This document shows, in pieces, positions 19,701 through 29,400 of a DNA stretch of 64,000 nt. Under the pieces are notes generated by a model. It worked only from the letters and a program-made list of their open reading frames with translations, made no database searches and had not been told where the DNA came from. The stretch is from contig NZ_BDDT01000005.1 in NCBI RefSeq assembly GCF_001661495.1, positions 62,001 through 126,000 on the forward strand, given 5' to 3'. Position 1 is the stretch's first letter. Each line of letters starts with the position of its first letter. The stretch comes from Pseudoalteromonas prydzensis (GTDB lineage: Bacteria > Pseudomonadota > Gammaproteobacteria > Enterobacterales > Alteromonadaceae). The position numbers were made by a program, and so were the translations under genes.

Positions 19701-21861
19701 GTTGTTTGAAACAGCGTTCACTTTCAACAATTTTCATATCACTGATGAAGCAAGCGAACTGGGATTACAGGCCGATCGGGAAAGAGACGCATATGAAGTG
19801 AGCAATTTTTCTCTTGGCGTTGCTTTTTTGGTTCAGGATATGGAAAAAAACCAATGCATGTTGCAAGTGGATTACGATTCATCACTGTTTGATCATGCTC
19901 TGGCAAGCCGGGTTTTTGAGTATTTATTATTAGCACTGGAATCCATCGCGGCAGATATCACTGCGCCGGTTAATCTAATGATCGAAAGTGACGTTCAGCA
20001 GCTTAATTTAATTAATCAAACAGAAAAAACTTACCCCAAAGACAAAACATTAGGGCAACTTTTTAAGGAACAAGTTGAAAAAACGCCATCGAACATTGCA
20101 TTGGTATTTGCTGATGAACAGTGGACTTATCAGGAGCTGGATCAGCAGTCGAATCGATTAGCACATTATATTCAAGGCTTGGGGGTAAGTGAAGGTGGCA
20201 GAGTTGGTATTGCACTAGAACGCTCCTCAAAAATGATCATTAGCATTCTTGCGGTGTTAAAAGCCGGGGCCACTTATGTTCCTTTGGATCCTACTTATCC
20301 AATCGCAAGGCTTTCCCATATGATAAGCGATAGTCACATTGCCTGTATTCTCACAGAAAAAGCGCAGAGTGACCTATTATCAGCCGGAATACCGGGAAAT
20401 ATCATTTCGGCATTTCTTGATCAACTCGATGATGAGCTGCAAGGCTATAGTGCTTTAACACCTGAATTGAAAAATTCCTGTTCAGAAAGTACGGCTTATA
20501 TTGTGTATACATCGGGGTCAACTGGCGTGCCTAAAGGGGTTGCACTTGCTCATAAGGGTGCAGTCAATATGACGCTGGCGCAACAAAAAGTCTTTAATGT
20601 GCAGGATAATTCGCGTGTCTTACACTTTGCTTCGATAGGTTTTGATGCGGCTACTTCTGAATGGCTTATGGCCTTGCTATCAGGAGCCGGGTTATATGTT
20701 TGTGACGAGGCGACAAGACAGTCGTCTCTGTTGCTCCATGAATTTCTCCTGCAACATAAAATTAGTCATGCGACGATTCCTCCTGTCTTGCTAACTACTT
20801 TGGAGATAGACGCCAGTTATTATTTAGAGACGTTAATTGTCGCGGGTGAGAGTTGTGACGAGCAGGAAGCAAAGCAATGGGCGGCAAAATATAATGTTTT
20901 TAATGCTTATGGTCCCTCCGAATGCACGGTGTGCACTCATATTGCAAAAATCTCGGCAGATGCCCCAATTACCGTTGGATATCCCATCGATAACATTCGC
21001 GCCTATGTGTTGGATGCAAATTTCACGCCTGTTCCTTCTGGGGTGATTGGCGAACTTTTCATTGCTGGTGATGGTTTAGCTCAGGGGTATTTGGCTAAAC
21101 CTGAATTGACCAGAGAAAAATTTATTGAGCTTAACATTAATGGATGTGCTGAATCCTTATATCGGACTGGGGATTTAGTCAGAATGTTAAATAATGGCAG
21201 TCTGGAGTTTATCGGTCGCGTTGATAGTCAGATTAATATCAAAGGATTTCGTGTCGAATTGGGTGAGATAGAACAACATTTACGCAAAATCGATGAAGTG
21301 CAATCTGCATTGGTGCTGCTTGTTGAAGACTCTCCGCAAGAAAAGTACCTAGTTGCTTACATTATCGCGGATGACTCGCAGGGTAGTTCTGCATTGCAAT
21401 CTAGGTTGCGTCAAGAGTTACGCAAGACAATACCTGACTACATGATCCCGTCTTTTTTTGTTGTGATGGAACAATGGCCATTAACCACTCATGGAAAGGT
21501 AGATAAAAAGGTTTTGCCGGTACCGGATAAACTCAGCGCTCAAGAGCAATATGTCCCACCTAAGAGCAATCTGGAAATTCAACTGACTGCAATCTGGGGT
21601 GAAATGCTTGGTGTTGATACTCAACGGTTGAGTGCCTCTGCAAATTTCTTTGAGATTGGCGGACACTCGTTGTTGTTAACCCGTTTGATCATGCGAATTT
21701 GCGAGCAATTTGATTCAGCCCTTTTGACTAGCGAAGTACTTAATCTACAAGCTTTTACGATTATTGATATGGCTGCGCTAATTTCTGCAAAAAGGCAGAT
21801 GTCTGAAGGGATGAGCGTAGCACACTCTAACAAAAAAAATATTGAAGAGATGGAGTTTTAA
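16723..21861 (+). CDS. Nonribosomal peptide synthetase A-PCP-C-A-PCP (Thr, Tyr predicted)
   Basis: This 1712-aa bimodular NRPS begins directly with an adenylation domain, so it relies on the C domain ending the previous protein. The start has AAAGG at 16713-16717; an ATG 3 bases later is equally possible. The first 40 residues are charged and helical and probably form the acceptor docking segment. A1 spans about 16830-18360 with pocket DFWNIGMVHK, an exact match to the known Thr code. PCP1 has LGGDSL. The C domain (about 18690-19990) has YPMSSLQQGM and HHAILDGWS, a style usual after epimerization domains, although no E domain precedes it. A2 spans about 20040-21520 with pocket DASTIAAVCK (Tyr-like; Phe possible). 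PCP2 has IGGHSLL. The protein ends in NKKNIEEMEF, an acidic-hydrophobic tail suited to binding the docking domain that starts the next protein. Domain calls are firm; substrates are inferred. Confidence 0.95.
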   Translation: MMNQAVKEQLRKKLDSTDPIQKEKLRALLMKKKSQSKTIIHQIFEAQVAKTPDKIAIECEGQQTTYAQLNGRANQLAGELIAEGVRVGDIVAISLNRSIDLIVAILATLKAGAAYLPLDPMSPNERINGILDDAKAQYVITESEFLDIFAASEGVVLTLDKDELALSLATRTTDNNVQPSQHIRPGDLAYIIYTSGSTGKPKGVMVEHHNVTRLLTATETQFGFNENDVWTLFHSYAFDFSVWEIWGALLNGAKLVVVPYLVSRSPEKFYELLAKEKVTVLNQTPSAFSNLQKQVLHGAHVLSLRYVIFGGEALEPNFLASWFERFGDQNPALINMYGITETTVHVTYKKLSHKDLESNISNIGRPLSDLSYLLLDSKMRQVPEGAIGELYIGGGGLTRGYLNQALLTSQRFIENPFSRSELVYKTGDQVRQLANGELEYIGRIDNQVKLRGFRIELDEITSKLFSYKGITEAVCVVKGESDERKIVAYIVSNDLINEHTKEQWKPALHAHLSFSLPEYMIPSAVVCVSALPLNINGKVDSEAFPMPLPEDYWTQKYVAPCNDIENSLCEIFAELFQLDSVGTGDSFFALGGDSLQTVNLVAKAAEQGLHFSISDVFSSRTIAELARAVQQDAVEKFEYIGEFELVLTQDRAKLPDGIVSAYPMSSLQQGMVYHNLASEDNSVFHNVINQSFIGSFDGVIWRQTIVNVMKRHEILRTSFLMQGVSVPLQLVHEDVAPPLQVIDVKNMSAQEQERRLAQAMLELRQSRFDLNKAPLFKCVIYCLSDNKFELFWVEHHAILDGWSLASLMTQISNEYMALKNDQVNDVTIPEGTYRSFIKQEQLAVASDEQRAFWQSYVADAEFTRISRVDKKHESCRPIVSEMLPTELFSHLNQLAKQMEVPFKTLFLTAYMKVISLFSGKTEVMAGVSGHCRPDTLDSNHLLGLYVTTLPLVMSMKTKCWEDLIKECFHQEQKIWAHRYYPLAEIIKHSQHQELFETAFTFNNFHITDEASELGLQADRERDAYEVSNFSLGVAFLVQDMEKNQCMLQVDYDSSLFDHALASRVFEYLLLALESIAADITAPVNLMIESDVQQLNLINQTEKTYPKDKTLGQLFKEQVEKTPSNIALVFADEQWTYQELDQQSNRLAHYIQGLGVSEGGRVGIALERSSKMIISILAVLKAGATYVPLDPTYPIARLSHMISDSHIACILTEKAQSDLLSAGIPGNIISAFLDQLDDELQGYSALTPELKNSCSESTAYIVYTSGSTGVPKGVALAHKGAVNMTLAQQKVFNVQDNSRVLHFASIGFDAATSEWLMALLSGAGLYVCDEATRQSSLLLHEFLLQHKISHATIPPVLLTTLEIDASYYLETLIVAGESCDEQEAKQWAAKYNVFNAYGPSECTVCTHIAKISADAPITVGYPIDNIRAYVLDANFTPVPSGVIGELFIAGDGLAQGYLAKPELTREKFIELNINGCAESLYRTGDLVRMLNNGSLEFIGRVDSQINIKGFRVELGEIEQHLRKIDEVQSALVLLVEDSPQEKYLVAYIIADDSQGSSALQSRLRQELRKTIPDYMIPSFFVVMEQWPLTTHGKVDKKVLPVPDKLSAQEQYVPPKSNLEIQLTAIWGEMLGVDTQRLSASANFFEIGGHSLLLTRLIMRICEQFDSALLTSEVLNLQAFTIIDMAALISAKRQMSEGMSVAHSNKKNIEEMEF

Positions 21862-21863
21862 AA

Positions 21864-24800
21864 ATGAATGCGTATCGGATAATAAGTTTACTTGCTGAAA
21901 AAAATATATTTATTCATACCGTTGGCGGTAGCTTAAAAACTAAAGCAGAAAAAGGCGCGTTAACAGAAGATTTAGTCGAGCTGATTAAGTTAAATAAAGA
22001 TGCACTTGTGAAGTTTCTGACGCAGGCACAAGCCAATGAAAGTAGAAATGCCAGTAAAATACCTGTTATAGATAGAGATCAAGATATTCCATGTTCTTTT
22101 GCTCAGCAAAGGTTGTGGTTCATCGATAAGATGCAAAATGGTTCGACTATTTATAACGTGCCGGTGGCACTCAAGGTAGAAGGTTCCTTAGATGTTATAG
22201 CGACTGAACAAGCGTTGAAACTGATTGTGGAACGCCATGAAATATTACGTACTACGTATAAGGAAACAGATGATGGCGTGGTACAAGTTATTAATAGCGA
22301 TATTGTATGTCCATTCGCTATTATTGATCTAAATCATATCAATGCAGAGGATCAGGCTACTGAAGTGGAGCGTTTGGTGCAGGATGATCTTAACAGACGT
22401 TTTGATTTGAGTAAGGATGTCATGTTAAGAGCAAGTTGTATTGCACTTAACTCTGAGCAATATGTTTTGCTATTTAATATGCATCATATTGCCTCAGACG
22501 GCTGGTCTATGGGGGTTATGGTTAGAGAATTCATGCAACTTTATCAGGCGTTGAGTAGCAAGGAATTAATATCATTATCGCCATTGCAAATTCAATATGC
22601 CGATTTTGCGGCATGGCAGCGTGCAAACCTAAATGGTGAGTTTTTACAACAACAATTGGAATATTGGCAACAACAACTGGCAGATATTCCTGCGATTCAT
22701 GGTTTACCTTTGGATTTCAAACGGCCTGAGACACCAGAGCATAAAGGTGCAATGGTTACAGGAACTTTGCCCGGTCGGATTGGGGCACAGACCATTGCTT
22801 TAGCTCGTCGCCAGGGGGTAACCCCGTTTATGCTAATCCATGCCGTTTTGAGTTTGGTTCTTTCCCGTCACAGTTATAGTACAGATGTTGTATTGGGTAC
22901 CCCCGTAGCAAATCGTCACCAACCTGAACTTGAACCATTGATAGGCTTTTTTGTGAATAACTTGGTGCTTCGCAGTAATAGCGAAGGTTGCGAATCATTT
23001 ACGGATTACTTGGCTCATATCAAGGAAGTCAACTTTTCTGCGCAAGCAAATCAGGATGTACCTTTTGAGCAAGTAGTTGAACATTTGAATGTACCCCGTC
23101 AACGCAACCATACCCCGTTGTTTCAGATTATGTTTACCATGAATACCAATGTACCACTTAATTTGAATCTGGATAACGTATCTATCAGCCAGTTTGAAAA
23201 TGAACACTTGAGTGCAAAATTTGACCTGCTAGTTGACGCGACTGTTTCAGATGAGCAAGTACAGATCAACTGGTTGTATGACAAAGCATTGTTCAAAGAG
23301 GATACTGTCGAGCGATTGAGCCAACACCTTCTAACCTTGTTAGAAACGATTGTATCTGCACCTGATGCAAAATTAAGTGAATTATTGATGTTGTCTAATG
23401 CTGAGGCCGATTATCTATTCAATCAATTGGACACCGCAGGGCGTGATTATCCTAAGACTAAGTCGATTCATCAGTTGTTTTCTGAGCAGGTCTTGCGTAC
23501 ACCAAAGCATGAAGCCGTTAGGTATAATGGCGTCGCCTATAACTACGAAGAGCTGAATCATAGTGCTAACCGATTAGCACGATATATGCTGGCTCAGGGG
23601 GTCAGTCCGAATGACTTTATCGGTATTGCTGTGGATAGATCGTTTGATATGATCGTCGGAATACTCGCGATACTGAAAGTCGGTGGTGTTTATGTGCCAC
23701 TAGATCCCGGCTATCCCGATACCCGTTTGGAATACATGCTTGCTGATTGTCAGATAAAAACGCTACTGACACAGCGACATCTCACTGACAGGTTTCAAAA
23801 TGTAGCAGTAGACTGCCTAGTGTTAGACGAAATTGAGCATCTTTATAGTTCGCTACCAAACGATAACCTCGATATGTCATTTCAAGCATCTGACTTGGCT
23901 TATGTTAACTATACCTCAGGTTCTATGGGCAAACCTAAAGGCGTGATGGTGCGACATTTGGGAGTTGTCCGATTAGTTTCTAATCCTGGCTTCATCGAAC
24001 TCAATGAGCAGACCCGTTTTCTTCAGGCTGCGTCGATTTCATTTGATGCAGCAACACTGGAAATATGGGCTCCTTTATTAAATGGTGGCTGTGTTGTTCT
24101 CTATCCTGATGAGAAAGTAGAGCCATTGAAAATTAACCAGGTTATTCAAGAAAACGCGGTGACAGATATCTGGCTAACCGCAGGGCTGTTTGAGCAATGG
24201 AGTGAATACGCGAGAGACATGCCATCACTTATTCACATAATCGCCGGTGGTGATGTTGTGAGTCCTGCTGCGGTTAGACAAGTACAGGAGAGTCTTGAAG
24301 GGGCAAGGGTAGTGAATGGATATGGCCCGACAGAGAATACGACATTCACTTGTTGTTATTCAGTGCCAAGACCTAATAACCCTGACAGAGCATTACCTCT
24401 TGGGCGCCCAATTAATGGCACACAGGCCTATGTGTTAGCTAAAGATGGCACTCCTGCACCCTTTGGCTGTGTCGGTGAGCTGTGTATAGGAGGCGATGGT
24501 TTGGCGGCGGGCTACCTGAACAACACGACATTGACACAAGATAAATTTATTCAAAACCCATTTGCTGCGGGAGTTTTGTATCGAACGGGAGATCTTGTTC
24601 AATATCTGGAGACTGGAGATCTGGCCTATCATGGCCGCACCGATAATCAAGTCAAGGTTCGCGGGTTTCGTGTAGAGTTGGCAGAAATTGAGCTTGTTAT
24701 AAAGTCAATAGATGAAGTCAGAGAAGCGGCAGTAATTGTAAAAGAATTTATGGAGAATGATAAGCGCCTAGTCGGTTATATCGTATGTTCAGATATGGCG

Positions 24801-25307
24801 CACGACTGCCAAGACATGAGTGAATTAGCGGTAGATGAACGTAAAGCTGTTACTGAACGTTTGCGCAATCACCTTGTCCATTTATTGCCTGACTATATGG
24901 TGCCTTCGGTATTTGTTTTGCTGAAAGAGTTACCCTTAACCTCATCAGGTAAAGTGAATCGTAAGACATTGCCAGAGGCTGACTTTTCTCAGATGTTGGT
25001 CACTTACGTAGCACCCACAGTGGAGTCAGAAATACAGTTGTGTGAGATTTGGCAGAAACTCTTGGGAGTAGAACGTGTTGGTAGCGCTGATAACTTTTTT
25101 CACTTAGGCGGTCATTCATTATTGGTCGTCAAGTTGGTTAAAGAAATCGAGGAGCTATTTGGAGTTCAGGTGGCTATCACAGAAGTTTTTGATTGCCCGG
25201 ATTTAAAAAGCCTTGCGGCCTATATCGATATACTTGGTACTGATAATTCGATGGAAACTTTCCAAGATGAGGGAAAAAAGGAAGAGTTAGAAATATTCCA
25301 TTTGTAA
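21864..25307 (+). CDS. Nonribosomal peptide synthetase docking-C-A-PCP (Val predicted)
   Basis: This 1147-aa single-module NRPS starts 2 bases after the previous stop, with GGAG about 8 bases before the ATG. Residues 1-50 (LLAEKNIFIHTVGGSLKTKA, then LVELIKLNKDALVKFL) match the TubC-type N-terminal docking domain, a small beta-hairpin/helix fold that receives the tail of the upstream synthetase. The C domain (about 22075-23400) has SFAQQRLWFID and HHIASDGWS. The A domain (about 23455-24985) has YTSGSMGKPKG, GYGPTENTT and YRTGD. Its pocket reads DALWIGGTFK, close to the surfactin Val code DAFWIGGTFK. The PCP has LGGHSLL near 25108. The C-terminus ends KKEELEIFHL, again an acidic-hydrophobic tail that could dock onto the next TubC-type domain. 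It is part of the single plus-strand operon. Confidence 0.95.
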   Translation: MNAYRIISLLAEKNIFIHTVGGSLKTKAEKGALTEDLVELIKLNKDALVKFLTQAQANESRNASKIPVIDRDQDIPCSFAQQRLWFIDKMQNGSTIYNVPVALKVEGSLDVIATEQALKLIVERHEILRTTYKETDDGVVQVINSDIVCPFAIIDLNHINAEDQATEVERLVQDDLNRRFDLSKDVMLRASCIALNSEQYVLLFNMHHIASDGWSMGVMVREFMQLYQALSSKELISLSPLQIQYADFAAWQRANLNGEFLQQQLEYWQQQLADIPAIHGLPLDFKRPETPEHKGAMVTGTLPGRIGAQTIALARRQGVTPFMLIHAVLSLVLSRHSYSTDVVLGTPVANRHQPELEPLIGFFVNNLVLRSNSEGCESFTDYLAHIKEVNFSAQANQDVPFEQVVEHLNVPRQRNHTPLFQIMFTMNTNVPLNLNLDNVSISQFENEHLSAKFDLLVDATVSDEQVQINWLYDKALFKEDTVERLSQHLLTLLETIVSAPDAKLSELLMLSNAEADYLFNQLDTAGRDYPKTKSIHQLFSEQVLRTPKHEAVRYNGVAYNYEELNHSANRLARYMLAQGVSPNDFIGIAVDRSFDMIVGILAILKVGGVYVPLDPGYPDTRLEYMLADCQIKTLLTQRHLTDRFQNVAVDCLVLDEIEHLYSSLPNDNLDMSFQASDLAYVNYTSGSMGKPKGVMVRHLGVVRLVSNPGFIELNEQTRFLQAASISFDAATLEIWAPLLNGGCVVLYPDEKVEPLKINQVIQENAVTDIWLTAGLFEQWSEYARDMPSLIHIIAGGDVVSPAAVRQVQESLEGARVVNGYGPTENTTFTCCYSVPRPNNPDRALPLGRPINGTQAYVLAKDGTPAPFGCVGELCIGGDGLAAGYLNNTTLTQDKFIQNPFAAGVLYRTGDLVQYLETGDLAYHGRTDNQVKVRGFRVELAEIELVIKSIDEVREAAVIVKEFMENDKRLVGYIVCSDMAHDCQDMSELAVDERKAVTERLRNHLVHLLPDYMVPSVFVLLKELPLTSSGKVNRKTLPEADFSQMLVTYVAPTVESEIQLCEIWQKLLGVERVGSADNFFHLGGHSLLVVKLVKEIEELFGVQVAITEVFDCPDLKSLAAYIDILGTDNSMETFQDEGKKEELEIFHL

Positions 25308-25400
25308 CATGACGTTCTTCGGTGGCTGTTATGGAATAGGTATAGCAACCTCTAACAGAGTTGTAATAAATTGGTGATAAAACAATAGGGAACATATTAA

Positions 25401-26402
25401 ATGAGTACGAGTGTAGTTAACACTGGATACCAGAACACTGTCGCACACAGTATGCAAACAGCAGCTAATTGCATTATTCCAGAGGATTCCAGCAAATTAT
25501 CAATTATCGATGTTGAAAAGTTCAATTTAGATTTCGCATTGAAATCCTTAAAGCAAGACAATGTAGTGCTAGTTGAAAATGTTAAGCCTGCGGATGCAGA
25601 TAGAATTATCCTGAGTATTGCAGAAGAGCTCGGTTTGAAAGAATCCTTGGAGTTACAGGCAGCCTTTGCATCAATTAATGGCTTTAGAGAGAATGTAGGC
25701 CAATATTTTATGAGCGTAAATAAACGTTCTGATTATGAATTTATACCCCCGCATTCAGAGGGAAATAGCACCACCAATATGCAAATTGCATCATTGTATA
25801 GCTATGAGAATAGCACCGATGGCGGTGAATCCGTTTTAATGAACATTGATCAAGATGGCAGTGCTTGGCAATGTTTACGGGAGGTGGCGCCAAGAATAAA
25901 AATTGGTACTAGACCATTGACGCAAAACGAGATTGCTCGAGCGAAGCTGTTATTCAAGGTTGACGCTAATGTCGATATATTGTGCGACGAAGACGAAATA
26001 TTGAGAAAAATAGATACAAAAAATCTAGGGTTTGAACTTTATGAGGTGCTAACAAAGCCGAAACTTAAGTACTCGCAAATTTTAAGGAAGGACGTCAGGG
26101 TTTATTGGGACTCTGTTGCTAGCTGTGACCATGACTCAGCGCAAGAATATTTACAATTTCTGAAGAATAGTGGTTTGTTAAAAGAACCTGAGACGGAGTT
26201 ACCGCTTGAAAAAATGGACAATGCGACAGGGCGAAGGGTTTGGTCATCGGGAGTGATGTTTAATGGACTGTTTAAATCAAAGATTACCCGCAAGCTCGTG
26301 AGCGGTGATTTGATCATCCAGAACAACTTAACTTGGACGCATTCAACAGCTAATTGGACGCCCGGTTCTGGTGGTCGACAAGTTGTGGCCGCATTTGCAT
26401 AA
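25401..26402 (+). CDS. TauD/TfdA-like Fe(II)/2-oxoglutarate oxygenase (putative tailoring hydroxylase)
   Basis: This 333-aa protein has the TauD/clavaminate-synthase-like pattern. A PPHSEG motif (near residue 117) supplies the HxE part of the iron triad. A downstream TDGGESVLMN resembles the AGGE..L strand of the family. A C-terminal THSTANW...GGRQVVAAF supplies the distal His and the 2-oxoglutarate-binding Arg. Such enzymes in NRPS clusters usually hydroxylate an amino acid, free or carrier-bound. The retained acidic residue (E) argues against a halogenase, which would have Ala or Gly there. The gene sits between the Val-module gene and the terminal-module gene, 93 bases after one and 63 before the other, with AGGGA ahead of its ATG. 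Family assignment is fairly sure; substrate unknown. Confidence 0.8.
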   Translation: MSTSVVNTGYQNTVAHSMQTAANCIIPEDSSKLSIIDVEKFNLDFALKSLKQDNVVLVENVKPADADRIILSIAEELGLKESLELQAAFASINGFRENVGQYFMSVNKRSDYEFIPPHSEGNSTTNMQIASLYSYENSTDGGESVLMNIDQDGSAWQCLREVAPRIKIGTRPLTQNEIARAKLLFKVDANVDILCDEDEILRKIDTKNLGFELYEVLTKPKLKYSQILRKDVRVYWDSVASCDHDSAQEYLQFLKNSGLLKEPETELPLEKMDNATGRRVWSSGVMFNGLFKSKITRKLVSGDLIIQNNLTWTHSTANWTPGSGGRQVVAAFA

Positions 26403-26465
26403 TTAAGATGATGATGATGTTGAACATTACTATCACATAAAAATAGTTTGGGAAAATTTATCGTT

Positions 26466-29400
26466 ATGACTCTATTTGAATTGTTCAAAAAGTTGTCGCT
26501 TGCTCGTGTTAAGTTATCGTTAGAAAATGGCGAATTATCATTGAGCGCTCCGAAAGGAGCGGTACCACCAAGTCTTCTGGAAGTTATTAAAAGCCATAAA
26601 AATGAGCTTATCGAACACCTAAAGAGAACTAAGTCGAGAGCATCAAGAATTGTTCGTACAGAAAGACAAGATAAGGATCTTATTCCTTTGTCTTTCCCTC
26701 AGCACCGGATGTGGTTTATTGACAAGCTTCAAGGAGGATCAGTGAACTACAATACACCGATGGCCTTTAAGGTTGAAGGAAAGTTCAACGTTGCAGTTGC
26801 AGAGCAGGCATTGCAGGCGATAGTGGATCGTCATGAAATCCTGCGAACTATTTACCAAGAAACGGATGATGGTGTAGTTCAATGTATTGAAGAAAACGTT
26901 GTGTGTCCATTTAGGCAAGTAGATCTGCGCCATCTGGAAGGAAAGAAACAACAAGATGAAGTTAATCGCATAATTCAGGAAGATGCGAATCAAGATTTTA
27001 TCCTTAATAAAGATGTGATCTTTCGTGCCAGCTGGTTGTTTCTTGGCTCATTTCAAAGCGTGCTGTTACTTAATGTGCACCATATTGCTTTCGATGGTTG
27101 GTCCATGGGGGTGCTGATCAAAGAGTTTATGCATTTTTACCAGTCATTTGAGGCTGACCTGGATAGCTCACTGCCTGATCTTCCTATTCAATACGCAGAT
27201 TTTGCCCTTTGGCAGAATAAATATTTGCAAAGTGACGAATATAAAAAGCAATTGGACTACTGGATGAAGCAGCTATGCGAAGCACCTATCATGCATAGCT
27301 TACCCTTAGATTTTAAAAGGGCGGCAGAACCTTCTCAACAAGGTAGAGAAGTTAAAGGTCAGATGTCGGCGGAACAAGCGGTGCAGTTGATGGCGATAGG
27401 GCGAGAAAAAGGCGCTACACCTTTTATGCTTGTGCATGCTGTTTTAAGCCTTGTTTTGTCTCGTCATAGCAACAGTGCTGATATTTTATTGGGGACTCCA
27501 GTCGCAAACCGCACTCTAACTGAATTGGAGCCGTTAATCGGTTACTTTTCTAACACTATTGTTTTGCGGACTAACACTGAAAACTGCGTTACTTTTGATG
27601 ATTATCTAAAGCATATCAAAAGCGTTAATTTGGCTGCGCAGACCCATCAGGATGTACCCTTTGAGCAGTTGGTTGGTAATTTGAATGTAGTACGTAGCAG
27701 CCAGCATAACCCACTGTTTCAGATCATGTTGAGCATGGATACCAACGAGAAAGATATACGAGCAATATCTGGGTTACATATTTCGTCTATTGATAGGGGT
27801 GAAGTGGTCGCGAAATTTGATTTGCAGATTAATGTTCAAGTGACATCTGATGGAATCTATTTCTCCTGGATTTATGATAAAGGGCTCTTTCTGCGCGAGA
27901 CTATCGAAACTATGAATATACATTTGCAACGTTTGATGTCTAATGTAATAGCAGCACCGGATGCGGCAATTAGTGATTTATCAATGCTTACTGATACAGA
28001 GCGAGAGTTTTTGATACATAAGCTAAACAACACGACTGCAAATGAGTATAAAGGCGAGAAACTATTGCAAGAATTGTTCGAGGAACAAGCCGAACGCTCG
28101 CCAGAAAAAATAGCCGTGGTAGTTGGTGATGTACAGCTTTCCTATCAAGCTTTAAATGAGGCCTCGAATCAATTGGCCCATTACCTTAGGGAGCAAGGTG
28201 TTCAGACCGATACTTTAGTGGGTGTGTGTTTTGAACAATGCCCAGAAATGTTGATAAGCATTTTAGGCATACTAAAAGCCGGGGGAGCCTATGTGGCTCT
28301 CGATTCAAAAAATCCACCAGCGCGACTGAGGTACATTCTGGAGGATACGGGTATTACGCAAGTATTGACCCAGTCTGGAGTTCTTGACGGGGTGAATTTA
28401 CCAAATAGCATCCAAGTCATTGACCTCAAGTCAATGTCTAATTTAAAACGCCTTAAATTATACCCAACATTGAATCTTGGGCGTATTGGCTCACAAAATA
28501 ATACTAATCTTGCCTATGTTATATATACCTCGGGCTCCACAGGGCAACCTAAAGGGGTGATGATCGAACATAAGGGATTACAAAATTTAGCTGAGGAAAT
28601 GCAAGCTTGGAATTTGTTTGAACCTGCAATGGATAAAGATAAAGCCTGGGGATGGTGTGCTAGTTTTGCTTTTGATGCATCACTACAGGCCGTATTGCAA
28701 GTTTTATACGGTCGTATGGTCGTGCTACTGCCCAGCGCGATAAAACTAAATCCCGAAGAAGTTGCTAACTGGATAACACAGAATAATATAGGTGTGATGG
28801 ATTGTACGCCTTCATTGCTGGAGTTGTGGTTTAATGCAGGCATTGCGGATGCGTTACCTAATCTTGTCATCGGTGGGGAAGCTATAAGCGAAGAGTTATG
28901 GACCAGGTTAAGAGCTTGGCAGGTTAATGGGTGTAGAGCTTGGAATGTCTATGGACCGACCGAATGCACAGTAAACACCACCTATTGTAGGGTAGCCGGA
29001 ACACAAACACATATTGGAAGACCACTCAATAATGTCCAAGTTTATTTACTTGATGATAAGTTACAGCTTGCGCCATACGGAGCGGTAGCAGAGCTTTATG
29101 TGGGCGGAGTTGGTTTGGCGAGAGGTTACTTGAACCAGCCTGAACTTACAAAGCAACGTTTCGTTAAAAATCCCTTCACAAAAAATAAAACAGCACGTAT
29201 GTACCGTACTGGAGATTTAGTGCGCTATTTACCGACTGGAAACTTGCAGTTTGAAGGCCGAATAGATGACCAAGTCAAGGTACGCGGTTTTAGAATAGAG
29301 TTAGGTGAAATAGAGCAGGTTGCAACGCTAAATTCTCAAATTAAGTCTTGTATCGTGGATGTTTGTAAAGCGGCAAAGCAAATACGACTCTACGTTGTTC

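Noticed and set aside
25401..26402. The TauD-like enzyme as a halogenase
   Set aside because: The first triad motif is HSE, with the acidic residue present; halogenases of this fold have Ala or Gly there.
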